This document shows, piece by piece, positions 5,615-14,241 of a DNA stretch of 14,241 nt. This DNA is from Candidatus Heimdallarchaeota archaeon. GTDB taxonomy: Archaea; Asgardarchaeota; Heimdallarchaeia; Heimdallarchaeales; Heimdallarchaeaceae. The stretch is from positions 1 to 14,241 of the forward strand of contig DAOVRE010000011.1 of assembly GCA_030628305.1 (NCBI GenBank), written 5' to 3'. Made by a program: the position numbers and the translations under genes. The notes under the pieces are model-generated. The model did no database searches. It worked only from the letters and a program-made list of their open reading frames with translations, and was not told where the DNA came from. Positions within the stretch are counted from its first letter, which is position 1. Every line of letters starts with the position of its first letter.

Positions 5615-7239
5615 AGGGTAAACATGTTACCCCGATTGAAAATAGCTTGTGGGTCTAATGCTTGCTTAATAGCACGCATCTGATTTACGCCTTCGTCTCC
5701 ATACATGATAAGAAGATACTCAATTTTTATTTTTCCAATACCATGTTCTGCTGAAACAGAACCGCCAAATTCAACTGCTTTTTCAGCAAATATTTTGTAA
5801 AGTTTTTTGCCTAAAGCTAATTCATCCATATTGCGTGGTAGAATATTAAGATGAACATGCGAATCACCTATATGACCCCACATAACATACTCTAAACCAT
5901 GTTCGAGCATTTTGTCATGATAAAGTTTCATCATTTCTCTAAAATGTTGATGCTCTACTGACATATCTGTACCAAGCTTGTGTATTCCAGGATATTCATT
6001 CTTACGCTTTGCAATAATTGCATTTACTGTTTCTGGTACTGCGTGACGCATTGCTTTGAAACTCTCCTTTTCTACTTCGTCAAATGCTGACCAACATGAA
6101 TCAATTGAAGAATTACAATCCATAGCAATTTCATCTAATTTAACAATTATATCTTCTAAAGTTTCTTCACTATAAGGTATCTCGAAGAAAATAGCTGTTT
6201 TTGCATCAGAAGGTATAGTTGAAAGATTTGCCAAAGCAGGACTTGTCTTCTGTTTGCTTTTCAACAATTCAAAGGAGTTCTCATCGAAGAATTCCATGTA
6301 TTCAACATTCAAGTCTGGATCATCACGAAGTTTCTCAACAAAAAGCAAAGAATCGTCTTCAGCTGTGAAAAACATCACGTTGGGTAAACCCAATGGTTTC
6401 TTTATTATCCACAAATCAACTTCAGTAATCATTCCTATGATACCTTCATTACCTATGAATAAATCTACTAAATCCATATCAGGTGCTGCAAAGAAGCCAG
6501 CAGCATTTTTTGCTTTTGGCATCTTATAAGTTGGTATTTTTACTGTTACATCTCGTCCTGATTTCTTGAAAATAAAAACACCATTCTCAGCTTTATATTC
6601 TCCACGAGTTAAATCTATAACCTCTCCAGAGGCTAGAACAACACGTAAATGTCTAACCCAAGGTCGCATAGCACCATACTTGAATGATCTTGCACCAGAG
6701 GCGTTAGCTGCGATCGAACCTCCAACAGCTGCGGTCATTTCGGTTGGGTCAACTGGGAACAGATAGTTATCAGAATCTTGTTTGAACTTCTGTACAACAT
6801 TATTATTGGGATCCAGATTATGGTCATCTGTGAATTCCTTATAACGGATAAAATTTTCTAAGTCCTTCAAGGTTATTCCGGGTTGGATTCTTACGAAATA
6901 CTTCCCTACATTCTCATCATAACCTAAACCAATAACATCTGTCATTTTATCTGTAGAAATAACAGCTCCTCCGAAAGGTACAGCTGAACCTACAATCCCG
7001 GTTCTCCCTCCTGAGAGGGTAATGGGAATCTTTTCTTCACTCATTTTGTTAATGATAGTAACGACTTCAGATTCTTTTTTAGGGAAGAATAGCCATTCAG
7101 CTGATCCTCCAGCTATCTTTGATTCATCAACAATATAATCCGCATTACTCGAAAGGATTTCATCTTTTCCTTGTACTTTCTCAATTTTTTCAAATGGGCT
7201 ACCTTCTACACAAAGGGTCGAAATTGCGTTTGTTGTCAT
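5611..7239 (-). CDS. FAD-linked oxidoreductase, D-lactate/glycolate dehydrogenase type (FAD_binding_4 and FAD-oxidase C)
   Basis: This 542-residue protein has the vanillyl-alcohol-oxidase-type FAD domain: SGGRTGIVGS at 76-85, the flavin-contact stretch PTEMTAAVGGSIAANASGAR at 165-184, and FIGNEGIIGMITEVDLW at 261-277. The C-terminal half ends in GHIGDSHVHLNILP at 455-468, SAEHGIGKIK at 496-505 and the tail LDPQAIFNRGNMF. These are hallmarks of the GlcD / D-lactate dehydrogenase group, which oxidise 2-hydroxy acids to 2-oxo acids. The electron acceptor is not shown; there is no fused iron-sulfur or CCG domain. No signal peptide is visible. Length fits the family. Substrate (D-lactate, glycolate or another 2-hydroxy acid) is uncertain. 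Upstream lie a weak TATA box and a 15-base palindrome. It lies downstream of the GH2 gene on the same strand, but the 172-base gap holds its own promoter. Confidence 0.88.
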   Translation of the reverse strand: MTTNAISTLCVEGSPFEKIEKVQGKDEILSSNADYIVDESKIAGGSAEWLFFPKKESEVVTIINKMSEEKIPITLSGGRTGIVGSAVPFGGAVISTDKMTDVIGLGYDENVGKYFVRIQPGITLKDLENFIRYKEFTDDHNLDPNNNVVQKFKQDSDNYLFPVDPTEMTAAVGGSIAANASGARSFKYGAMRPWVRHLRVVLASGEVIDLTRGEYKAENGVFIFKKSGRDVTVKIPTYKMPKAKNAAGFFAAPDMDLVDLFIGNEGIIGMITEVDLWIIKKPLGLPNVMFFTAEDDSLLFVEKLRDDPDLNVEYMEFFDENSFELLKSKQKTSPALANLSTIPSDAKTAIFFEIPYSEETLEDIIVKLDEIAMDCNSSIDSCWSAFDEVEKESFKAMRHAVPETVNAIIAKRKNEYPGIHKLGTDMSVEHQHFREMMKLYHDKMLEHGLEYVMWGHIGDSHVHLNILPRNMDELALGKKLYKIFAEKAVEFGGSVSAEHGIGKIKIEYLLIMYGDEGVNQMRAIKQALDPQAIFNRGNMFTL

Positions 7240-7242
7240 TTA

Positions 7243-7314
7243 TGTCACATCCGCACTTAACGGTAATTTTGTCATTCTCAATGTAATAGAATAAAAAGAT
7301 TCACATTTTGTGAA
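7243..7314 (-). promoter_or_regulatory. Promoter region of the FAD oxidoreductase with a 15-base palindrome
   Basis: On the minus strand TTTTTATT (7297-7290) is a plausible TATA box, giving a leader of about 29 bases. GGATGTGA (7250-7243) could serve as a weak ribosome-binding site. Just upstream, TTCACA-TTT-TGTGAA (7300-7314) is a perfect palindrome about three bases from that box, well placed for a regulator. Confidence 0.4.
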
Positions 7315-7380
7315 AATTATTGTCAAATATATTCATCGTTAATTCTTCGAGATTAATTCTGTCAATTCCCCAATGGGTAG

Positions 7381-7411
7381 GAAAGAACAAAATTTGAAGA
7401 GGAAAAAGAAT
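7381..7411 (-). terminator. T-rich terminator after the beta-galactosidase gene
   Basis: Read on the minus strand, the stop at 7412-7414 is followed by ATTCTTTTTCCTCTTC and then AAATTTTGTTCTTTC, a pyrimidine-rich tract of the kind that ends archaeal transcripts. There is no obvious hairpin. Confidence 0.4.
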
Positions 7412-10546
<3,135 letters not shown>

Positions 10547-10568
10547 TCATTATTCAAATCTTTTTTGT

Positions 10569-10580
10569 TTTATATTAACT
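10569..10580 (-). promoter_or_regulatory. TATA-like box of the beta-galactosidase gene
   Basis: Read on the minus strand, AGTTAATATAAA (10580-10569) contains a TATA-like core. It predicts transcription starting near 10550, so the mRNA would carry a leader of about 28 bases before ATG 10522. No Shine-Dalgarno sequence is obvious in it. Confidence 0.4.
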
Positions 10581-10584
10581 CTGA

Positions 10585-10645
10585 AACAAATATGATAATT
10601 ATTTTGAACGAAGACAAATTTCTTATTAATGGGTACATATTTGTT
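10585..10645. promoter_or_regulatory. 10-base inverted repeat between the divergent GH2 and metallo-beta-lactamase genes
   Basis: AACAAATATG (10585-10594) and CATATTTGTT (10636-10645) are perfect inverted copies 41 bases apart, in the 110-base space between two divergent genes. The arms bracket the metallo-hydrolase TATA box, and one arm is just upstream of the GH2 TATA box. Two half-sites bound by one regulator, possibly with looping, could control both genes together. Confidence 0.5.
10623..10630 (+). promoter_or_regulatory. TATA-like box of the metallo-beta-lactamase-fold gene
   Basis: TTATTAAT is centred about 25 bases before the ATG at 10651, predicting a leaderless transcript. No ribosome-binding sequence is present between the two. 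Confidence 0.45.
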
Positions 10646-10650
10646 GAAAT

Positions 10651-11451
10651 ATGGTCAAAACTAATCCTCTAATGTTAACCCAATCTATCTGGGATTATGC
10701 CAGAAGCGACACATCCTCTCACTTATCCTTCATCGACTTTGACTCATATCTAGTGATGGTAGATACAGGGATGGATATTGAAAAAACAAAAGAGTTCAGA
10801 AATTTTGCTGAAAAGACTACAGAAAAAAAATTCCGCTATGTTATCATAACCCACTATCACGGTGATCACACTTTTGGAACTAGTGTTTTCGAAGACTGTG
10901 AGATTATTTCTACTCAAGCAACAAGAGATCTTCTTGCTCAAGAGATGGAAGGTGATTACAAAGATAAAAATATCATCTTACCTAACAAAACATTTTCCGG
11001 GGAGCATGAACTTAAAGAGGGCAACAAGACAATAAAATTAATCGAAACAAATGGTCATACAAGAGGTAGTGCTTTTGTGTATCTAGTAGAAGAAAGGGCA
11101 ATTTTGACAGGGGATTTGTTGTTTGCAGATATGTTTCCTTTTGCTGGGGATCCAACTGTAAATCCCTATGAATGGATTGATGCCTTGCAAAAAATGATTG
11201 ATTTAAAACCGAACATTGTAATTCCTGGTCATGGTCACATTAGTTCCGTAACTGAATTAAAAAATCAAAAGGAACTATTGATGAAATTAGTTAAAATCAT
11301 CGAAGACATGATATCACAGAAATTAAGTGTTCAGGAGATAAAGAAATCTCCAAGATTACCTAAATATCCTCATGACGTCAATGAGAGATGGTTTAATATG
11401 ACAATTGACCGTTTTCATGCAGTAATTAAAGAAAAAAGAAAAGGGCAATAA
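10651..11451 (+). CDS. Metallo-beta-lactamase-fold metallohydrolase
   Basis: The 266-residue protein has the full set of metal ligands of the fold: H68, H70, D72 and H73 in ITHYHGDHTFG, H136 in ETNGHTRGS, D155 in LTGDLLFAD, and H194 in IPGHGHIS. It starts with a beta-strand region SFIDFDSYLVMVDTG that leads to the metal site, as in the family. Two zinc ions would be held and a hydrolytic reaction is expected. The substrate is not readable: the layout resembles the large group of stand-alone MBL hydrolases, including beta-lactamase B-type, lactonase-like and SoxH/PqqB-like enzymes. It is divergent from the beta-galactosidase and may share a regulatory region with it. Residues 200-266 are helical and hold no further motif that I recognise. 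No signal peptide is visible. Confidence 0.88.
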   Translation: MVKTNPLMLTQSIWDYARSDTSSHLSFIDFDSYLVMVDTGMDIEKTKEFRNFAEKTTEKKFRYVIITHYHGDHTFGTSVFEDCEIISTQATRDLLAQEMEGDYKDKNIILPNKTFSGEHELKEGNKTIKLIETNGHTRGSAFVYLVEERAILTGDLLFADMFPFAGDPTVNPYEWIDALQKMIDLKPNIVIPGHGHISSVTELKNQKELLMKLVKIIEDMISQKLSVQEIKKSPRLPKYPHDVNERWFNMTIDRFHAVIKEKRKGQ

Positions 11452-11462
11452 GAAGAAATTAG

Positions 11463-11469
11463 TTTTTTT
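11463..11469 (+). terminator. T7 tract after the metallo-hydrolase gene
   Basis: A run of seven T begins 11 bases after the stop codon. In archaea a T-run alone can end transcription. No stem precedes it. Confidence 0.4.
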
Positions 11470-11517
11470 CTGTATAACTATTTCCTGTTGTAACAATTAT
11501 CTCACAAACACCAATAA

Positions 11518-12147
11518 ATGCACAATAAACTTATTATATTAGAGGCATCTTTTGTTGAACTCGGTGATTATTTGACAACTAAAGTAGAAAAAATAAAAAA
11601 ACCAAAAGGTGAAGACAACTTCTTTGAAGATATTTTTGACTCATTTAAACAAGCTATAATCTTGCTTGTCATGCTTATAGTCTATAATCTCATACCATTG
11701 GGAATTGCGTTTGGTGGTTATTATTGGGCTTATACGTCAACAGCATTTACCACAGGCTATACAGATCTATTGAACCTAATCACAGGTATGTTAAGTGATC
11801 CTGCAAGTATTCTTTCAACAACACTTGAATGGGGACACTATGTAATAGCTGTTGCAGCTATCTTAGCAATAGTTAGTACAGCTGCAGCATTCTTATTCGT
11901 TGCATCTCGCAATGATAAAATTGCTAAACCAGTAAGTTTCTTCAAAGGCTTTCTTGGAGCATGGGCAATACTATTCACATATGCAATATTGTTGGTTATC
12001 CTAGGAGCGATTTACTTCGTAATTGGTATGTATGTCACAAATGTTTTAGTAGTTAACATTGTATCAATTGTTATTTATGTCTTAGCAGCATTTGTACCTC
12101 TTGCCATGGTGTTTAGAGTAATAGACTATCTTTTAGAATTAGAGTAA
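11518..12147 (+). CDS. Membrane protein of four predicted helices, unknown function
   Basis: After a charged, cytoplasmic-looking N-terminus of about 44 residues (rich in K, E and D), the 209-residue protein has four hydrophobic segments at about 45-71 (AIILLVMLIVYNLIPLGIAF), 107-129 (HYVIAVAAILAIVSTAAAFL), 147-172 (AWAILFTYAILLVILGAIYF) and 174-199 (NVLVVNIVSIVIYVLAAFVP). A short loop at 72-106 lies between the first two. No enzyme or transporter motif is visible and I do not recognise a family. ATG 11518 is the first possible start, since an in-frame TAA lies just before it. GTATAAC near 11472-11478 would give a leader of about 17 bases. It seems to be a separate transcript with its own hairpin terminator. 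Confidence 0.75.
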   Translation: MHNKLIILEASFVELGDYLTTKVEKIKKPKGEDNFFEDIFDSFKQAIILLVMLIVYNLIPLGIAFGGYYWAYTSTAFTTGYTDLLNLITGMLSDPASILSTTLEWGHYVIAVAAILAIVSTAAAFLFVASRNDKIAKPVSFFKGFLGAWAILFTYAILLVILGAIYFVIGMYVTNVLVVNIVSIVIYVLAAFVPLAMVFRVIDYLLELE

Positions 12148-12176
12148 GACATTCTTACTCTCTTCATTCTCTTTTT
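12141..12176 (+). terminator. Hairpin terminator of the membrane-protein gene, with the stop codon in the stem
   Basis: AGAGTAAGA (12141-12149) pairs perfectly with TCTTACTCT (12153-12161) around a CAT loop: 9 base pairs. It is followed by a pyrimidine-rich stretch ending in TTTTT (12172-12176). The TAA stop (12145-12147) is part of the stem. The form is that of a bacterial-type intrinsic terminator. Confidence 0.6.
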
Positions 12177-12183
12177 GAAAACA

Positions 12184-12190
12184 TTTATCA
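12184..12190 (+). promoter_or_regulatory. TATA-like box of the small zinc-ribbon gene
   Basis: TTTATCA is centred about 27 bases before the ATG at 12214. It fits the leaderless spacing seen across the window and argues for that ATG rather than the TTG at 12175. Confidence 0.4.
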
Positions 12191-12213
12191 TCATTCTTGG
12201 AAATATTGCATTC

Positions 12214-12423
12214 ATGTTTAAATTTACAGCAAAAATATGTGAGAATTGTTATCAAATTAACAAGGATACCATAGATAGTATATTTTCTAATCACTACAAG
12301 GTTCGAAGTTGGCACTCTTGTAACATCTGTAAAGAAAATACTCACTGGGAATTTTCTAGTGAGTTTAAGATTAAGAACGAGTTTGAAGAAGCTAAGGAAA
12401 AATATCAATCTCTCTTAAATTGA
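12214..12423 (+). CDS. Small zinc-ribbon protein (69 residues)
   Basis: The frame encodes two CxxC pairs, C9-x2-C12 (KICENCYQ) and C36-x2-C39 (HSCNICKE), spaced 23 residues apart, the arrangement of a zinc ribbon. Aromatic and polar residues lie between the pairs and a charged helix follows (EFEEAKEKYQSLL). Such small zinc ribbons may bind nucleic acid or a partner protein, and the present one has no family that I recognise. The minus-strand frame over the same place is longer but is a weak, low-complexity translation, and the Cys spacing argues for the plus strand. The extended TTG start at 12175 would add 13 hydrophobic residues with no family support. It sits 60 bases before the GH3 gene. 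Confidence 0.6.
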   Translation: MFKFTAKICENCYQINKDTIDSIFSNHYKVRSWHSCNICKENTHWEFSSEFKIKNEFEEAKEKYQSLLN

Positions 12424-12436
12424 TATCATTAATCAA

Positions 12437-12463
12437 AATAATCTCGGCATAAGATTTATTATT
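12437..12463 (+). promoter_or_regulatory. Promoter of the GH3 gene with an imperfect inverted repeat
   Basis: TTTATTATT (12455-12463) is a TATA-like box about 25 bases before GTG 12484. Part of it lies in an imperfect inverted repeat: AATAATCT (12437-12444) pairs with AGATTTATT (12452-12460) with one bulged base and a 7-base loop. An operator on the box is possible. Confidence 0.45.
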
Positions 12464-12483
12464 CAAAGAAATTACAAAAATCT

Positions 12484-14241
12484 GTGAAACTCAACAGTTC
12501 AGAAGAAAAAACAGTAGAATCTCTTATAAACAAATTGAAATTAAAAGAAAAGTTCGAATTGTTAACGGGTTATTTCTTTTTTCAAACACATACTGTTCCC
12601 AGATTGGGTATTAAAACTTTTAAGACAACAGATGGTCCTCTTGGGATTTCACAGCATTCAAGTTTTCTTAGAAGGAACACATATTTTCCTGCAGGGATAA
12701 ATCTTGCAGCTGCATGGAATAGAGAATTAGCTTACGAATGCGGAAAGGCTATTGGGAAAGAAGCAAGAGCAATAGGGAGATCATGTGTCCTAGGTCCAGG
12801 TATAAATATTAATAGAACTCCTTTTTGTGGGCGCACATATGAGTACTACAGTGAAGATCCATATCTAACAAAAGAAATGTCCATACCCTTTGTCAAGGGA
12901 GTACAAAGTCAGAGAGTAGCTGCATGTCCTAAACATTATGTAGCTAATAACCAAGAAACTAATAGATATACAGTTAGTGCAGAGGTTGACGAACGAACTC
13001 TTCACGAAATTTATCTTCGAGCTTTTAAAGAGACAGTTGAGGAAGCAGATCCATGGACAATTATGTCTTCATATAATCTTGTTAATTCAGAATATGTCCA
13101 TGAAAGTTCAAAATTGCTAAAAGAGATTCTAATGGATAGATGGGGTTTCTCAGGCTTTGTGATGACTGATTGGTGGGCAACAGCTGAAGGAGATAGCAAA
13201 AATAAAGAACCATCACAATCCCCACCTGAAATAGCAATCAAAGCAGGTTTATCTCTTGAAATGCCTAAAGGACACCTCTATGAGCAAAAACGTCTTGAAG
13301 AAGCATACAAGAGTAAAAAGTTCACAGAAAAAGATATTGATAATTTGATAAGAAGGATATTACGTGTTTATGTTAGAGTAGGCATGTTTGAAAAGAAAAA
13401 ATCATTGCCTAAAGGGGAGCGAAATACAAAAAAACACCAGAATTTAGCACGAAAAATGTCAGAGGAAGGGATGGTTCTTCTGAAAAATCAAAACAATATT
13501 CTACCACTAAATATTGATAAAATCAAGAAATTGGTAATTTTAGGACCTAATGCAAACAAGAAATTTGGCAAATTTCTATACGGTGGCGCTGCAGCTGTAA
13601 CCCCTCCTTATGAGATAACAGCTTTACAAGGACTTAAAGAGAAATGTAAAGGTAAAATTAAAATCACAGATGATCCTTCTGACTCGGATTTTGTTCTTCT
13701 TTTTATGGGTTTAAATCATGATTCACCAAAGAAAATAATGAGTGATGAAACTATAGATGAAGAAATTGAATTCGGTAATGAATCAGAGAAGATGGATAGA
13801 AAGAAGTTTGGATTATCTGAATCACAAGTAAACCTAATTGATGAAACAGTGAAAACTAACACTAACACTATCGTTGTTCTGATAAACGGAAGTCCTATTG
13901 CAATGAACGGGTGGATAGAAAATGTGCCAGCTGTTCTAGAAGCTTGGTACCCTGGAATGGAAGGTGGAAGAGCAATTGCAAATGTTTTGTTTGGTGATGT
14001 TAATCCTTCAGGAAAACTTCCTATGACTTTCCCAAACAAAATTGAAGATAATTCAGCTCATAAATCAGAAAGAACATTTCCAGGAGTAGATTTGAAGGCA
14101 TACCACGAAGAAGGGCTATATGTTGGATATAGACATTTTGACAAAGAAAATATCAAACCTCTATTTCCATTTGGGTTTGGTCTTTCATATACTGAGTTCA
14201 AATTTGAGGAAGTTAAAACTAATAATAATAAAATAAATACA
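12484..14241 (+). CDS. Glycoside hydrolase family 3 beta-glucosidase-like enzyme, C-terminus outside window
   Basis: An open frame of 586 codons runs off the window end. The N-terminal (alpha/beta)8 domain carries the family markers: KTTDGPLGIS at 47-56, CVLGPGININRTPFCGRTYE at 101-120, YYSEDPYL at 121-128, AACPKHYVANNQETNR at 146-161 and FVMTDWWA at 225-232, where D229 is the nucleophile. The second domain follows (GMVLLKNQNNILPL, then AVLEAWYPGMEGGRAIANVL and FGDVNPSGKLPMTFP), with the acid/base expected near GNESEKMDR. The last part, LYVGYRHFD then PLFPFGFGLSYTEF, leads into the fibronectin-like domain that would lie beyond the edge. No signal peptide is seen, so it is likely cytoplasmic, removing terminal beta-glucose or related sugar. 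GTG 12484 is chosen because a TATA box lies 25 bases before it and no ATG is in frame nearby; an in-frame stop is at 12439. Confidence 0.92.
   Translation, partial: MKLNSSEEKTVESLINKLKLKEKFELLTGYFFFQTHTVPRLGIKTFKTTDGPLGISQHSSFLRRNTYFPAGINLAAAWNRELAYECGKAIGKEARAIGRSCVLGPGININRTPFCGRTYEYYSEDPYLTKEMSIPFVKGVQSQRVAACPKHYVANNQETNRYTVSAEVDERTLHEIYLRAFKETVEEADPWTIMSSYNLVNSEYVHESSKLLKEILMDRWGFSGFVMTDWWATAEGDSKNKEPSQSPPEIAIKAGLSLEMPKGHLYEQKRLEEAYKSKKFTEKDIDNLIRRILRVYVRVGMFEKKKSLPKGERNTKKHQNLARKMSEEGMVLLKNQNNILPLNIDKIKKLVILGPNANKKFGKFLYGGAAAVTPPYEITALQGLKEKCKGKIKITDDPSDSDFVLLFMGLNHDSPKKIMSDETIDEEIEFGNESEKMDRKKFGLSESQVNLIDETVKTNTNTIVVLINGSPIAMNGWIENVPAVLEAWYPGMEGGRAIANVLFGDVNPSGKLPMTFPNKIEDNSAHKSERTFPGVDLKAYHEEGLYVGYRHFDKENIKPLFPFGFGLSYTEFKFEEVKTNNNKINT

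Noticed and set aside
7240..7411. Operon of the GH2 gene and the FAD oxidoreductase
   Set aside because: The genes are on one strand, but the 172-base gap holds a T-rich terminator, a TATA box and a palindrome, so separate transcripts are more likely.
12139..12408. Minus-strand frame of 89 codons
   Set aside because: It lies opposite the zinc-ribbon gene, whose two CxxC pairs make the plus strand the better choice; the minus product has no domain pattern.

Overview
This is an AT-rich window that reads as archaeal chromosome. The best sign is the promoters. Six genes (major-facilitator transporter, multi-HTH protein, acetyltransferase, metallo-beta-lactamase, zinc-ribbon protein and GH3 glycosidase) have a TATA-like box centred about 24-27 bases before the start codon and no Shine-Dalgarno sequence between. 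That spacing predicts leaderless mRNAs. A Hef/FANCM-like SF2 helicase and a ribbon-helix-helix regulator with a TATA box also fit an archaeon. The phylum cannot be fixed from the sequence alone; Asgard or another low-GC lineage is possible.

Layout. 1-1000 (minus): start of a major-facilitator sugar-type transporter, cut by the window edge. 1001-1201: divergent promoter region with two inverted repeats. 1202-1870 (plus): small protein of four tandem helix-turn-helix units. 1996-3603 (plus): Hef-like helicase without a nuclease domain. 3604-3898: convergent gap with several hairpins and a duplicated 19-base motif. 3899-4786 (minus): double-GNAT acetyltransferase. 4787-5090: divergent gap with a possible structured RNA and a palindromic operator beside a TATA box. 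5091-5507 (plus): ribbon-helix-helix regulator, with a possible 36-residue ORF overlapping its stop. 5611-7239 (minus): FAD-linked D-lactate/glycolate-type oxidoreductase. 7412-10522 (minus): GH2 beta-galactosidase. 10651-11451 (plus): metallo-beta-lactamase-fold hydrolase. 11518-12147 (plus): four-helix membrane protein. 12214-12423 (plus): small zinc-ribbon protein. 12484 to the end (plus): GH3 beta-glucosidase-like enzyme, cut by the window edge.

Read together, the window looks like a sugar-use neighbourhood. It has a sugar-type importer with a divergent candidate regulator, a beta-galactosidase, a GH3 glycosidase and a 2-hydroxyacid oxidoreductase. Neither glycosidase has a visible signal peptide, so oligosaccharides or glycosides are probably imported and cut in the cytoplasm. 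Apart from the possible ATGA-overlap pair at 5504, each gene appears to have its own promoter, so these are mostly single-gene units. I found no CRISPR array, rRNA, tRNA, transposase or insertion sequence. The most unusual items are the four-HTH protein with its repeated candidate operator, the palindromes placed on or beside TATA boxes, and the two structured intergenic gaps.
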